In this document: in pieces, positions 44,901 to 54,579 of the stretch
Layout: each line of letters begins with the position of its first letter
Position numbering within the stretch: position 1 is the first letter of the stretch
NCBI GenBank assembly: GCA_007449985.2
Contig: VIIQ02000562.1
Coordinates: 62,001 to 126,000, forward strand
Direction: 5' to 3'
Source: Desmodesmus armatus
Taxonomy: Eukaryota; Chlorophyta; Chlorophyceae; Sphaeropleales; Scenedesmaceae
DNA length: 64,000 bases
Notes under the pieces: model-generated
What the model saw: only the letters and a program-made list of their open reading frames with translations
Told to the model about the DNA's origin: nothing
The model's database searches: none
Position numbers and translations under genes: made by a program

Positions 44901-46043
44901 GGCATATGCTGAGGCCACAGCTGCCCCAGTGCTGGCAGTGTCAGGGAATGTGGATGATGTGCCAGGCACTGCCCAGCTCCTGCCCCCACACCGAATGCTG
45001 GATGTTGCTGGTTGGAAGCTGCTGTTGGTGCACATAGTAGCGCCAAGCTCACAGTCGAAAGGTGGGCTGCCCATAGTGACGGTGACTGACAGATATGCTG
45101 CATATGGAATTTGGCTTCTAGTCAGTAGGCACACTCTGTCGCATCGCACTTAAGCTTGCAGTTTACAGTTCGACAAGTTCTTTGAAGGCGTGTGTGCAAT
45201 GCTTCAGCAGTATACTCTCCTACTAGGTAGTACACCATAAGCGGCGCTCGTGCTGCCTGCCTGTTGCCCCTGCAGTCAACCCTGCAACAGCAGCCCTCGT
45301 AGCAGAGCTCCGCCCTGACTTGGTTGTCTTTGGCCACAGCCACAAGGCAGCACACTGGATGGCAGGGGGTGTCCACTACATCAACCCTGGCTCTGCTGGT
45401 GAGTGCAGGCATCAGAGCCTGGCCGTGAAGCTGGTCATAGCTGCACCAGCAGGTACCTTGCAGCTGGGGCTGTCTTGTAGTCTTTTTTTGCGTCAAAGCG
45501 CCCACACAGTGGCTGTACCCTTTGCCGAACGTTTAGCCAACAGCTGCATGCAAGGGTGCTGCCAGCTGCCATATGCAGTTGTGCACATACACAGTGACAC
45601 AAGGTCAGGGCTTGGAACATGTACATGTGTGCACGATAGGTGTGCGCACACAGGCAGGCCACCATGTGTTGCGCATGAGACACTGCCAGCTTGATAGGCC
45701 CTGGGGGAAGCGGCTTCCCTCAGAGTCTGTGTGGGCCACTGCTGACCGCTTGCCACCTACAGGCCCTGCGAGATTCAAGCTCAAGCGGTCAGTTGCCAAG
45801 CTGTGGCTGCCACACAAGCCGTCCCCTGAAGCACAGCTGAAGCTACATGTGCAGGAGCCTTGCGCTGCAAGAGATGATGTTAAAGCTGCAGCTGCTGCTG
45901 CTGCTGCTGCACTAGCAGCTTCTCCAGCAGCTGCCGATGACCCAGCTCAGCCATTTGATAGCCAGCAGCAGAGCACCAAAGCTGTCCTACAGCTTCTGCA
46001 GCTCACACAGAAGGCACCGCCAAGGCTGAGGTCACAGAGCTGA
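41953..46043 (+). CDS. MJ0936/YfcE-type metallophosphoesterase
   Basis: Four exons (41953-42250, 44891-45061, 45276-45398, 45763-46043) join in phase. All five metal and catalytic motifs of the calcineurin-like fold are present in order: LLADTHG, LLHAGDVGHHGG, AVSGNVDD, VFGHSHKA and NPGSAG. This is the short MJ0936/YfcE phosphodiesterase subfamily, whose bacterial members hydrolyse phosphodiesters with Mn2+. The physiological substrate is unknown. The ATG at 42025 (MAQLVGLLADTHG) starts right at the domain and gives 266 residues. The in-frame ATG at 41953 adds an Arg-rich stretch (WRVDRGLRQFRRS) that could be a mitochondrial presequence. The C-terminal tail is Ala/Gln-rich. Intron 1 is 2.6 kb, far longer than the others, and holds a minus-strand open frame. 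The gene is head-to-head with the E3 ligase, starts 300 bp apart. Confidence 0.85.
42904..42931. repeat. Perfect 28-bp palindrome
   Basis: CACTCCCAAACCAC followed by its exact reverse complement with no spacer, in intron 1 of the phosphoesterase gene. The centre CCACGTGG is a G-box-type core. Confidence 0.9.
43287..43349. repeat. Three tandem 21-bp units
   Basis: The unit CTGCGGACACCCAAGCTGCA(G) occurs three times at 43287, 43308 and 43329, with one two-base change in the middle copy. On the minus strand it reads as repeats of AAWVSAD in one frame, but no gene model supports translation. Confidence 0.9.
43370..43723 (-). CDS. Nested open frame MACLNC..., unknown function
   Basis: Within intron 1 of the phosphoesterase gene, the minus strand has a 117-codon frame starting MACLNCISRCFGKPSS. 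Three Cys in the first ten residues suggest an S-acylated N-terminus, as in MGC-type membrane anchors. The part up to RERLAQRQE has a gene-like composition. After that, Pro- and Ser-rich sequence may be intron read-through. I recognise no domain. It could be a genuine nested gene, a retained first exon, or chance. Confidence 0.3.
   Translation of the reverse strand: MACLNCISRCFGKPSSNEGTLGNGSFCSTLGSRVTVVVSDYLHEDAFDALFRERLAQRQERSCPTWRRPRAPTTSFRVALRWGSNSAQLEECGDTAAQVHHQQPQGQSPSPTNTTPN
44119..44160. repeat. 42-nt GC-rich hairpin
   Basis: GGCTCAGGGC-A-CACCGCGC pairs with GCGCGGTG-A-GCCCCTGAGCC around a GCA loop: 9 and 8 paired bases on either side of a small internal bulge. A second shorter palindrome (AAACACCGCA with its complement) lies just upstream at about 44068-44089. 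Both are within intron 1 of the phosphoesterase gene. Confidence 0.8.
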
Positions 46044-46589
46044 GGTCACAGAGCTGAGCGGTGGACTTGAAGTTTGGCCCAGCTGTGCGGTGTGCATGTT
46101 TGCAGGAGTTGTACCAGTTGCAACCAACGGTCTCCGAGATCCTGGCAGAATCGCGGGTGTGCTTATGAATTTGTGCTGCTGGTCTTGTCACGGCCAGCTA
46201 GTGTGGTGCGCGCTGTCTGCAGTGACGATGCTGGTAGGAATGCATGCATGCAGACACCTTGCGAAGCTGTCGTGCGCCATCTGTGGCAGAGGGGATAGGA
46301 GCAAATCTTAACCTCCTCTCCCAGCGCCTTGTTCCCTGCAAAGTGAGGGACGTGTGTGTGTGTGGGGGGGGGGAGCTTCCAATGGCAATCCGGAACCCCG
46401 GCAGAAGCGCAGTGCGCATTCGCATACCTGAGCGGCAAGTTGCCGCGTGATAACATGTGCTTGCTAGTGTTTATGTCAGACAGCTGCGCAGCTTCAGCCC
46501 GTATATACAGCCGACCAGCCGAGCTTCATGCCGCTCAGTTTCAGCCCCCTCCCCCTCCTCTCTATTAACACAGAAAATTGTTTTGCTGG
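46044..46589. promoter_or_regulatory. Intergenic region, 3' UTR of phosphoesterase and promoter of Cys-rich protein
   Basis: A TATA-like GTATATACAG lies near 46501-46510, 80 bp before the upstream ORF of the next gene, and is the likely core promoter. A G-run (G9) occurs near 46364. I found no TGTAA for the upstream gene. Confidence 0.4.
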
Positions 46590-46751
46590 ATGATTGAGAC
46601 CTTCAAAGAGACGGTCCACAAAGCTGAAGTCGCCTTACTGTTGGTGGCATTATTGGTCAAGCTATGCTTCGCTGAGCAAGAACCCATCAAGCCCCCACAG
46701 CGCTTCCTCCTGGAGAGCAGCGATCGAACACAGTCGTCGCTCTTGTCGTGA
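46590..46751 (+). CDS. Upstream ORF of 53 codons with signal-peptide-like sequence
   Basis: ATG at 46590 to TGA at 46749-46751. The peptide begins MIETFKETVHKAEV and has a hydrophobic stretch VALLLVALLVKLCFA ending in an A-X-A-like cleavage context. It is upstream of, and in a different frame from, the secreted Cys-rich protein. It could be a regulatory uORF or a small secreted peptide from the same transcript. Confidence 0.35.
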   Translation: MIETFKETVHKAEVALLLVALLVKLCFAEQEPIKPPQRFLLESSDRTQSSLLS

Positions 46752-46887
46752 ACCGCTCCGCAACCGTCACTCCAAAGTGTCACTCGGCAGCGGTTTTGCC
46801 AGACCAAAGCAAGGCCGAGGATACATTCCGTCGCCCTACCTCGGCGCACGCACATCACAAGCACCCAAACACAACAACACAGGCAAG

Positions 46888-48102
46888 ATGAGCTTCACCA
46901 GTTGCTGTGTCGCGCTCCTGGCGGTGGGCGCAGTCATCCACCATGCAGCAGCAGTTGAGTCCAACTGTGGAAGGCCGGGCGACTGCTGCGGCAGCGCTCC
47001 AGGAGGGGTTGTCTTCGGCTGTCCAGGCAACCCCGGCTTCTGCCAGCCAGGCTACTACTGCGGCATGGACAAGGGCTCCGGCGACTCCAAGTGCATGCCA
47101 GTGCCGAAGGACTGCGGCAAAGCTGGGGGCCCCTGCTGCCCCAGCAATGCCGACAAGCCACACACCAGCAGCACGGCTTCCGACGACCGCAAGCCCTTCT
47201 GCCAAGATGGAAGCATGTGCTTCTTTTCTCTGGAACAGATCTACGGCACTAGTGACCGCTATGCTGGAGTCACAAGTGAGCATGCTGCATTGACAGCTTT
47301 GGTGCAGCCAGCACGGCCAGCAACGTTGGCACATGCAGATAGCAACGGGTTTCTTTGGGAACACTGCCAGCAACCATCATCCAAGGCGTGCTACGCAATG
47401 TATCTCCTTGCGAGGACTTGGCTTGAGAGCTGGTATGCATGTTGGTGTGGAAGAGTACGGCATGATCCTTGCGCGGTCCCCCAATCCTGCATGATGCACC
47501 CTCGGTGCTGGCCTCAAATATCCCCGCCGATGCCGCTAGAAAGGTTGAGTGCAAGGCACATTGAGGTGACTCTGACCCCTCCTGAATGCGCATCCACACC
47601 CCATGCTGCACACCTGCATTGCTGCCCTGACACTGTTATGTGCTGCAGGTGATGTTGGCTGTGTCGCCCCACCAAAGAACTGCAACACAGGGGCAGGTTC
47701 ACCCTGCTGCCCAAGCGGCTACCCTCTCACCAGTAACCCGTGATGAGTGGAAAGGCATCCTGCGACTCGGATGGCAGTGGCAACATGTACTGTGACATCA
47801 CTACCGATGCACCATCATACCCCGGCATGTCCTTGCTGACCAAAGGAATCGCAAACCAGGGCTTTTGCAGGCAAAACACCCCTGGCTGTGGCAAGATTGG
47901 CAAGCCTTGCTGCATTGGCAACACTGACCGTACCCTCATCCTGGGCTGCGAAGACAACAATCCAAGCCAGAAGGGGTTCTGTGCAGATGCTGCAGGGGAC
48001 ACAGGGGCCGCATACAGCAAGCTTGTTTGCACGCGCTGCCCTGCAACACCAGACGTCACCATTGAGCAGGACAACCACAAGTATACTCGCTGCTTTGCTT
48101 AG
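46888..48102 (+). CDS. Secreted cysteine-rich protein with repeated CG..G.PCC modules
   Basis: Two exons (46888-47275, 47649-48102) give about 280 residues. The start MSFTSCCVALLAVGAVIHHA is a clear signal peptide. The mature protein is cysteine-rich and built of repeated modules: CGRPGDCCGSAPGG, CGKAGGPCCPS, CNTGAGSPCCPSG and CGKIGKPCC, each followed by a spacer with G.C or Y.C motifs (PGYYCGMD, GNMYCDI). The spacing suggests disulphide-knotted repeats of an extracellular or cell-wall protein. I do not recognise a named family. Exon 2 is broken by one missing base at CCC 47737-47739 (LTSNP then MSGKASCDSDG), and one base restores the frame and the total length. A TGTAA is 185 bp after the stop. 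Confidence 0.68.
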
Positions 48103-48286
48103 GCTGACTCCATCACTGAGTCACTGATCATGAGTGAGTGACAGTGAGTCACTAGGCCACACGCGACAGGTGTCATGTCAGATAGTCACGTCACATGCCA
48201 TGCCACTGAGTGCAGGACACTGTCCTGCACTGCAGGACAGGGAAGATCCCTTACTGGTGTCACTGTTGATGCACCAGTTGTGGTAG

Positions 48287-48291
48287 TGTAA
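48287..48291 (+). terminator. Poly(A) signal of Cys-rich protein gene
   Basis: TGTAA lies 185 bases after the stop codon. Confidence 0.5.
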
Positions 48292-50755
48292 CAAGTTCGA
48301 CACCTGATCAGGTTGACTCAAGTGGGCCACTGGCTGGCAGCTGAGCTGGAGGTTGCCAGTGGCCCAGTTGGCACTGCTAGTAGCAGCCCTAGAGGTGGCT
48401 GCATGCACCAAGTCAAGCGCATAAACATGGTGGTATACTACAACCGTGCACGCGTGCCACGCCAGTGGACGCATGTTGAGTCTATTGTTCGCTGTTGTGG
48501 AGTCAGTGCGGTACGCACTTTGGTGCAGGAATAATCATTATGCTTGTGAGTGCTGGCCAGCAGGAAGGTAATTTGTGCATCAACGATTCGGGTGTTGACA
48601 GCCAGCGGGACCTTGCCAGGCCTGTTGACGCAACAGCTGGCCCTCTAGCATATGCCTGCCAGCAGTGCTAGCACCAGGCACATGCACTTCAGCACCTGCC
48701 AGCAGGCGGTGCTGCCACCGGTTGCACCAGGCTTGCGAAGGCCTGAGGCCTTCGCAGTAGACGCATTTCATGCTTTGGTTGTCACTTGCCACAGGGCCTC
48801 TGGCTTGGCCCTGCTCCTGCACCAACATGGTTGAACCAGGCGGATTGTATTGTACGTTTGCTGGCTGGTGCTCAGCACCATCACTGGTAGTGTGGCCCTC
48901 ACTGCCAGTGCCGCTGCCACACAGAATGTTGTGTTTACTGGCTGGGTAGTCATTCGAATTCCCAGGCTGTTATAACAGCCTAATTAGGCGTGCCCATGGC
49001 CAGCACAGCGTGGTAGCCTGCCCTGCAGTGCGCATCCGATGCGCATCCGATACTTGGTGACCAAGTATCACAGCTTCATACATGCTATTGTTGTGTGGCT
49101 GCTCAAGGCTGTGGTGCAGGAAAGTGTGCCCTGGTTTGAGGCCATCTATGGCCACCGTGGCTGTGGACTAGGCCTTTCAACCAGACAGCAGTGCAGGCAG
49201 TTGGGGTTCATGCAAGAACTACCAGCACACAACTGCGCAGGAATAAAGGTTGCAGTTCTACTGGCGCTGGGTCAGACATGCCGTCCCAGGCTGTCTGTGC
49301 CGTCATCAAAAATGATGCTGAACCCACAGTAGGCAGGCATCGCCACCAGCACAGGACTTGTGCACAGCAGCATCGCTTGTGTGTTGATTGCTGTACCCCA
49401 CACAGTACAGGGTTGCGTCTGGTTGAGCTCAAGAAGCCAATCGCACAAAGGCCCTGAGTATCTGAAGTGGATTGATGCGGGCGGGTGCCACCCACAGTGT
49501 TGATTGCTGTGCACCACATTGCAATCGGGTTGCAGGCCCTGAGGGCTCAGAGGTTTCTGGTATGTGTGACGATGTGTCAACTCAAAAGTTGTTTCCTGTG
49601 GATAACCTAGTAAGTTGTAAGTTTGTGTGCTGGCAGGTCCTCTGCCAACAGCAGACAAAGGCCCTGGTGCTGGGCAGCTTCACCCAAGTTGTCACGGGCT
49701 GTGTACCATTCCAGCACACCGTGCCGCATCATGCAGTGCAGTGCGTGCTGGAGAGACACATTGCAGGAAAGTGAGCAGATTGCACAGCACACCTAAAAGG
49801 AGTCCCCCTGGAAGGGGGGTGCTCCACTTGACAGGGCATGGCAGAGCCTTCTGTGTAACGAAGCTGACGTGCAGTGCAGTGCCGTCAAGGCAGTGCTTTC
49901 AAAGGCAGACACAGCAATGGCGCGCGAGAGCACAACAATGAAAAATGCTCGAGTTCAATCAGTGTACTGCACACACCAGGATAAACAGCCTTGCTGAGCA
50001 TCCATGCAGCCGTGACAGGCTGTGTCGACAGCTACTGGCAAGCCCATGGGATGTGAATTGCGGCCAGCACACGGCGCGCACCACATACAGCTGTGGCCTA
50101 TGCAATGGATGTTTGCGGCGGCACCATGCAGCTGTGTGTTTGATCATATGGTCGGAGCACAATTCTACACAACCAACCATTAGAGTTCACTCAGCATGAT
50201 GCTGTGCCCCAGTGTGAGTGAGTGGAAAAAGTCCAGCCTAGTGCACCGGATGCATTTGCAGGAAGACCATGACTGGACAGGCAGCTGCAGCTGCGGGCAG
50301 CAAAGCAAGCAGAGCAGGAGGCCAAGCAGCATGCACAGCAGCAGCTGTTGTGGCTACTCAGGGCATGCCAGCGCTGGTAGAAAGGGACCACAGTAGGTTG
50401 TCGGCCACCACTGCCGTGGCAGCTCTGACTGCCCGCCAACAGTATTGTGATGCACATTTTGCACCCCCGATCAACCCCAGCTGCAGGGACACAGTGACGG
50501 TGGTGGCAGGGAGCCTTGATGATTCTCAACACAGGCATAGCTTCAGGTCAACCTACAGGTGTGGAAAAGAGTGCGGCATCATGCCAATGACCACGCCCTC
50601 AGCAGCAGCACTGCTGCTACTGCTGATAGTTGATTGCACAACATGAAGGTGGCTGGGACTCACTGAACTGTCTGCAAATTTCATGCAGCCAGGGGTAGTA
50701 AGGGCCCTTACCTGCTGACAAATATGTGATACCTTGTTAAGGGTTTTGAATCAAG

Positions 50756-50827
50756 GTTTTTGAATCCAGCACAGCTGTTGTTGGTTCTCCGAAGCGTCGA
50801 TCTATTCGACTGAGCTATCGTTCCCAA
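50756..50827 (-). ncRNA. Degenerate tRNA-like sequence (A-box and partial B-box)
   Basis: On the minus strand, TAGCTCAGTCG at 50817-50807 is a perfect match to the pol III A-box. About 40 bp downstream, GATTCAAAAAC (50766-50756) is a partial B-box. Between them CTTCGGA resembles an anticodon loop with TCG (Arg). The anticodon and T stems do not pair properly, so this is not a functional tRNA as it stands. A tRNA-derived SINE head or a decayed tRNA copy are the alternatives. Confidence 0.25.
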
Positions 50828-50909
50828 TACAACCATCTCTTTTATTGAAGCGAACGGAAGCCTTGAAGAACAGCCCAGCAGTCGACCACAGCACCGGTGC
50901 CCTGCCAAG

Positions 50910-53115
50910 ATGGAACAGCAACCGGCATCAAGGTCCTCGGAGAACTGCGTTGAGAGCGAGGTGGATGATTATGACTTCGATGATGAACGTAACCCAGGGC
51001 TTCCATGCACAGCAGATGGGACAATCCTCCATGACCAAGCTGCTGCTCCAGGCCAGGCTTATGTGGCACCAGCACCCCTACGTGACCATGGCCATGCCCT
51101 ATTGGCCCGCAATGCAGTCCACGTCCCTCCCCCAACAGACGAACTGTCACGCGCGATCCTCACTCTGCACCATACCCAGCACGACATCATGGCTCAAGCT
51201 GTCAAAAAGTTGGCAGAGTTCACCACAGGCCGCCCACCTGCAGCTCCCAAGTCAAGCAAGCAGCAGATGAGGCCGGCAGGGGAGGCGCGGGTGGCTGCCT
51301 TTGGCCAGCTGTCCATGCTGATTATGCTGCTGGCAAGCGATGACAAACAGGTGACTGATCTCTTCCCCCTGCAGGATTCATGCTGCGCACCGTTCAGCAG
51401 TCCTCGGGCTGTTCCACCAGCACACGCCTGCTGTCACCTGCCAACAGTGTCCAGCAGCTGGGTCAACTTGGCATCACCCTGCAGCAGCTTTTTACTGCCT
51501 TCAGCAGTTTTCAGCCAAGTGCTCATAGCAATTTCCAGCCAGCTGCAGGCATGTGCTGATGTTGCGTTGCATGACCCCGTCACAGGTGGAGTTGGCGGCT
51601 GCAGCTGTGCTGGACTCCCTCTTCCTCCTCACGCCTGAAGAGCAGGCAGAAGTTGCAGCCAAACCCGACAACATCCATCAGCTGGTGGAAGCGCTGAGGA
51701 GTGAGGACTCCGTTGTGCAAGTTGCTGCTGCAGAGCTGCTTTGGATGCTGACAAACAGCACCCCTGACAGCGCAGCTTCAGCAGCCTTCCCCTCAGTCAT
51801 CGGCATGATTGCAGACATCCTCATCGACAGCAACAACATCCACCTGCAGTCCAAGGGCGTCCAGCTGGTGTGGGCCATTGCGCCGCACATGTATGACCGC
51901 TCCAGGCCTGCTGACCTGGCCGTTGTGCGCTCCATCACCTCAGGAGTAGTCAACATGCTCAACCACACAGAGAAGGCGGTTCAAGAGCAAGGAGCAGTAC
52001 ACCTGGCAGAGCTGGGGCATTGTGGTGGGTGTCTTGAGCCAGAGGTGGTGCCTGGTGTCTTTGCTAAACTGGTGGGATGGCTACGCAGTGATGATCCAAA
52101 CCTGCAGCAGCTGAGCTTGTCAGCCATCAAGAGCCTTACACACTCCAGCTCACAGTACAGGGCAGCGGTAGCAGCAGTGACTGGAACGCTTGATGTGCTC
52201 ACAGACTGGGCGCTGCAGGGCGTCAGCACCAGCCAGGAGGTGCAGGTTCAGGCAGCTGAGCTGCTGGCTGCTCTGATGAAGGCCCAGGCTGACATCGCCA
52301 TCCGTGAACAAGTCAAATCAGTCCCAGGCGTCTACAAGAAGCTGGTCAGAATGCTGAGTGATGAGTGGAGCGACAACATCAGGATCCTGGGCGCTGAGAT
52401 GATAGCCAGCTTGGTATGGCACGATTTTGATGTGAGGACCACCTTCAAAAACACGGATGGCTGCGTGCCAAGTCTCCTGGCGATGCTCAAGAGCGAGGAC
52501 GTAGGTGTACACCAGAAGGCTGCTCTAGCCCTGGCCCCCCTCACTCTCACATCAAGCAACCAGATTTACCTGGGGTCTCAACTGTCCTACATCCCGCGGC
52601 TGGTACAGCTGCTCAAACACGACAACGAGGATACGCAGGCACACGCTTGCCTCGCCCTGTACGACCTGGCAGCTGGCTGCAAGCCCAACCGCGTGATCAT
52701 GAGGAACCTGCCTGGATGCCTGCAAGTGCTCACAAACCTGTCGCGAGACCAAGAAAGGCGGCGGGTGCGCCTCATGGCTGTGCAGATCCTCAAGTGGTTC
52801 ACAGGCAACAGGGAGGTGCTGCAGAAGCTGGTAGCGGGTGTGCTGAAGTATGATGACCTCAAGAAAGCACTGCCACCCCCTGCACCCACGCAGCAGCAGG
52901 AGCTGCAGGAGGAGGATCCCATCGACGACCACAACTACGGCTGCTACTACTTTGGGCGGCAGGGAGATGAAGATGACGCGCCGTGGTGGGTGTCTGCCTG
53001 GCGGGCCCTCAAGGCACGGATCAGGAGGCGCAACCAGAGGTTCGAGCCACACCGCGCACGGGGCTTTGCGCACCGCATCAGCAGCGACATCCAGGCTGTC
53101 CTGCCAGGCTGCTGA
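50910..53115 (+). CDS. Armadillo-repeat protein
   Basis: Two exons (50910-51350, 51586-53115) join in phase to 656 residues. The first about 85 residues are acidic and disordered (DDYDFDDE). From residue about 150 to 480 run ARM/HEAT-type helical repeats: QLVEALRSEDSVVQVAAAEL, VVNMLNHTEKAVQEQGAVHL, LVGWLRSDDPNLQQLSLSAI, LVRMLSDEWSDNIRILGAEM, LLAMLKSEDVGVHQKAALAL, LVQLLKHDNEDTQAHACLAL. The C-terminus has an acidic patch (QEEDPIDD) and then a basic, Arg-rich region (KARIRRRNQRFEPHRARGF). ARM proteins are binding scaffolds; I cannot name the partner. The 3' UTR contains an 80-bp minisatellite. Confidence 0.8.
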
Positions 53116-53269
53116 TCTCAGCAAGGAGAGCCTCTCCTGAGGAGGCCTTACGAGTGACACCCAGCAAGAGCAGTTGGTGCTGGATGCAGGCGCAGGGTTT
53201 GTGCATGCCTGCTTGCCTGGACCGAAACAGTTTCTGCCTCAAAGGTGGCTCCTTGGCAGTTGCAGCACA

Positions 53270-53589
53270 GTTTGTTTGGCAAATGAACAGACAGCAGTGT
53301 GTATGCTGCGACACCTTGGCACACTTTGGTGAATGGCTTCTGCAGGACGGTTTGTTTGGCAACTGATCACACAGCAGTGTGTATGCTGCAACACCTCAGC
53401 ACACTTTGGTGAATGGCTTCTGCAGGACAGTTTGTTTGGCAAATGGTCAGACAGCAGCGTGTATGCTGCAACACCTCAGCACACTTTGGTGAATGGCTTC
53501 TGCAGGACAGTTTGTTTGGCAAATGGTCAGACAGCAGCGTGTATGCTGCAACACCTCAGCACACTTTGGTGAATGGCTTCTGCCTTGGA
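53270..53589. repeat. 80-bp minisatellite, four copies
   Basis: The marker GTTTGTTTGGCAA recurs at 53270, 53350, 53430 and 53510, exactly 80 bp apart. The third and fourth units are nearly identical and the first is the most diverged, so the array probably grew at its right side. It lies between the armadillo stop codon and the TGTAA at 53976. Confidence 0.93.
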
Positions 53590-54579
53590 TGTGCTTCACT
53601 GCACTGTAGCACTGCCGTTGTACACCAGGACACATATGCATTGCTGGTGTCAGGTGCTGGTGCATGCAACTGCTGCTGTTTCTGACACAGCTTGAGTGTG
53701 CTGGCAGACGCGCACATGTGTGCGGCATGCGCATACTGGCGCTGGCGCAATGGTTCCTGTGCATGTGTTGCGACAAACCAACTGTGGTGGGCCACCTCTG
53801 GCGCAAGCAGCCTGCACTGTCAGGCGGGGTGTATCACATGCCATGTGCAAGCACTTGCAGTGCAAGTTGCAAGCCTTCTGAAGTGGGTTTGAGTTACAAA
53901 TCATGAAGATCCAAAGCGCAGGTACTATACAGTAGCACAAGGCTACAACATCACCATGCTGTCTGCCATGCAGTGTGTAACTCCGCACCCATTGCTACCA
54001 GTGGCCATGACAGTGTCAAGTACTGCTGCAGTATGCTTGCACGCAACATGCAGCAGGTAGGGCACCAGGCACCATGCAAGGAACCGCTGTGGTCATGAAG
54101 AAGACTGAAAGAAACTCGCGAGCAATCGCCTGCTGTACGTTACACAAACCACATGCATGTACCAAGCACCTACGAAGGCGCCTGATTGGCTGGCCACTTC
54201 CTGCCTGGTGGGCAAGGTTGTTTGCAATTAATCATTGGCTCAGTGAGCCTCATGAATGTCAGCAATGCCAGCACAGTGCATCAGCACCAGCACACATAGG
54301 CCTTGGCTGCTGCGATGTCACCAGCAGACACCAAACACTGTTGGTGATGTCAGGCCCATGCGTCACTGTAGTGTACTTTCCTGCCCAACGGGCATCACGA
54401 TCCACAAACTATGTACATGGCGATGCTGAAGCCACACAGGATACGGCAGCTGCTGCAATCATGTACATGTGCTGTAGCCACACATAACACAGCAGTTGCT
54501 AGGGGAGCTGGAAAAAAAATGGGAAACCCACAAAAAGAGCGCCCTGCCTGTGACATCCAATCGCTGGCAGGCATAACCA
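53584..54579. other. Convergent 3' region of armadillo and DUF2462 genes
   Basis: This stretch holds the end of the armadillo 3' UTR and the 3' UTR of the DUF2462 gene, for which TTACA at 54140-54144 is a poly(A) candidate 436 bp past its stop. No open frame here shows a recognised domain. Confidence 0.5.
53976..53980 (+). terminator. Candidate poly(A) signal of armadillo-repeat gene
   Basis: TGTAA lies 861 bases after the stop codon. If it is the true signal, the minisatellite is part of the 3' UTR. Confidence 0.35.

Larger units (their letters stand above)
48103..50909. other. 2.8 kb intergenic region rich in short palindromes
   Basis: No coding gene is supported. The stretch carries an unusual number of short inverted repeats, for example at about 48324-48366 (GGGCCACTGGCTGGCAG with GTTGCCAGTGGCCC), 48734-48756 (TGCGAAGGCC/GGCCTTCGCA), 48964-48981 (AGGCTGTTATAACAGCCT), 49047-49068 (GATACTTGGT/ACCAAGTATC) and 49803-49826. 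A related 40-60 bp segment starting GTGTTGATTGCTGT occurs at 49378 and 49497. The right end is the promoter of the armadillo-repeat gene and contains a tRNA-like sequence. Confidence 0.55.

Noticed and set aside
50756..50827. A functional tRNA-Arg(TCG) gene
   Set aside because: The anticodon and T stems do not pair and the acceptor stem has no 3' partner at the right place.
53270..53589. Four regularly spaced repeats as a CRISPR array
   Set aside because: The whole 80-bp unit is repeated with no unique spacers, and the genome is eukaryotic; it is a minisatellite.
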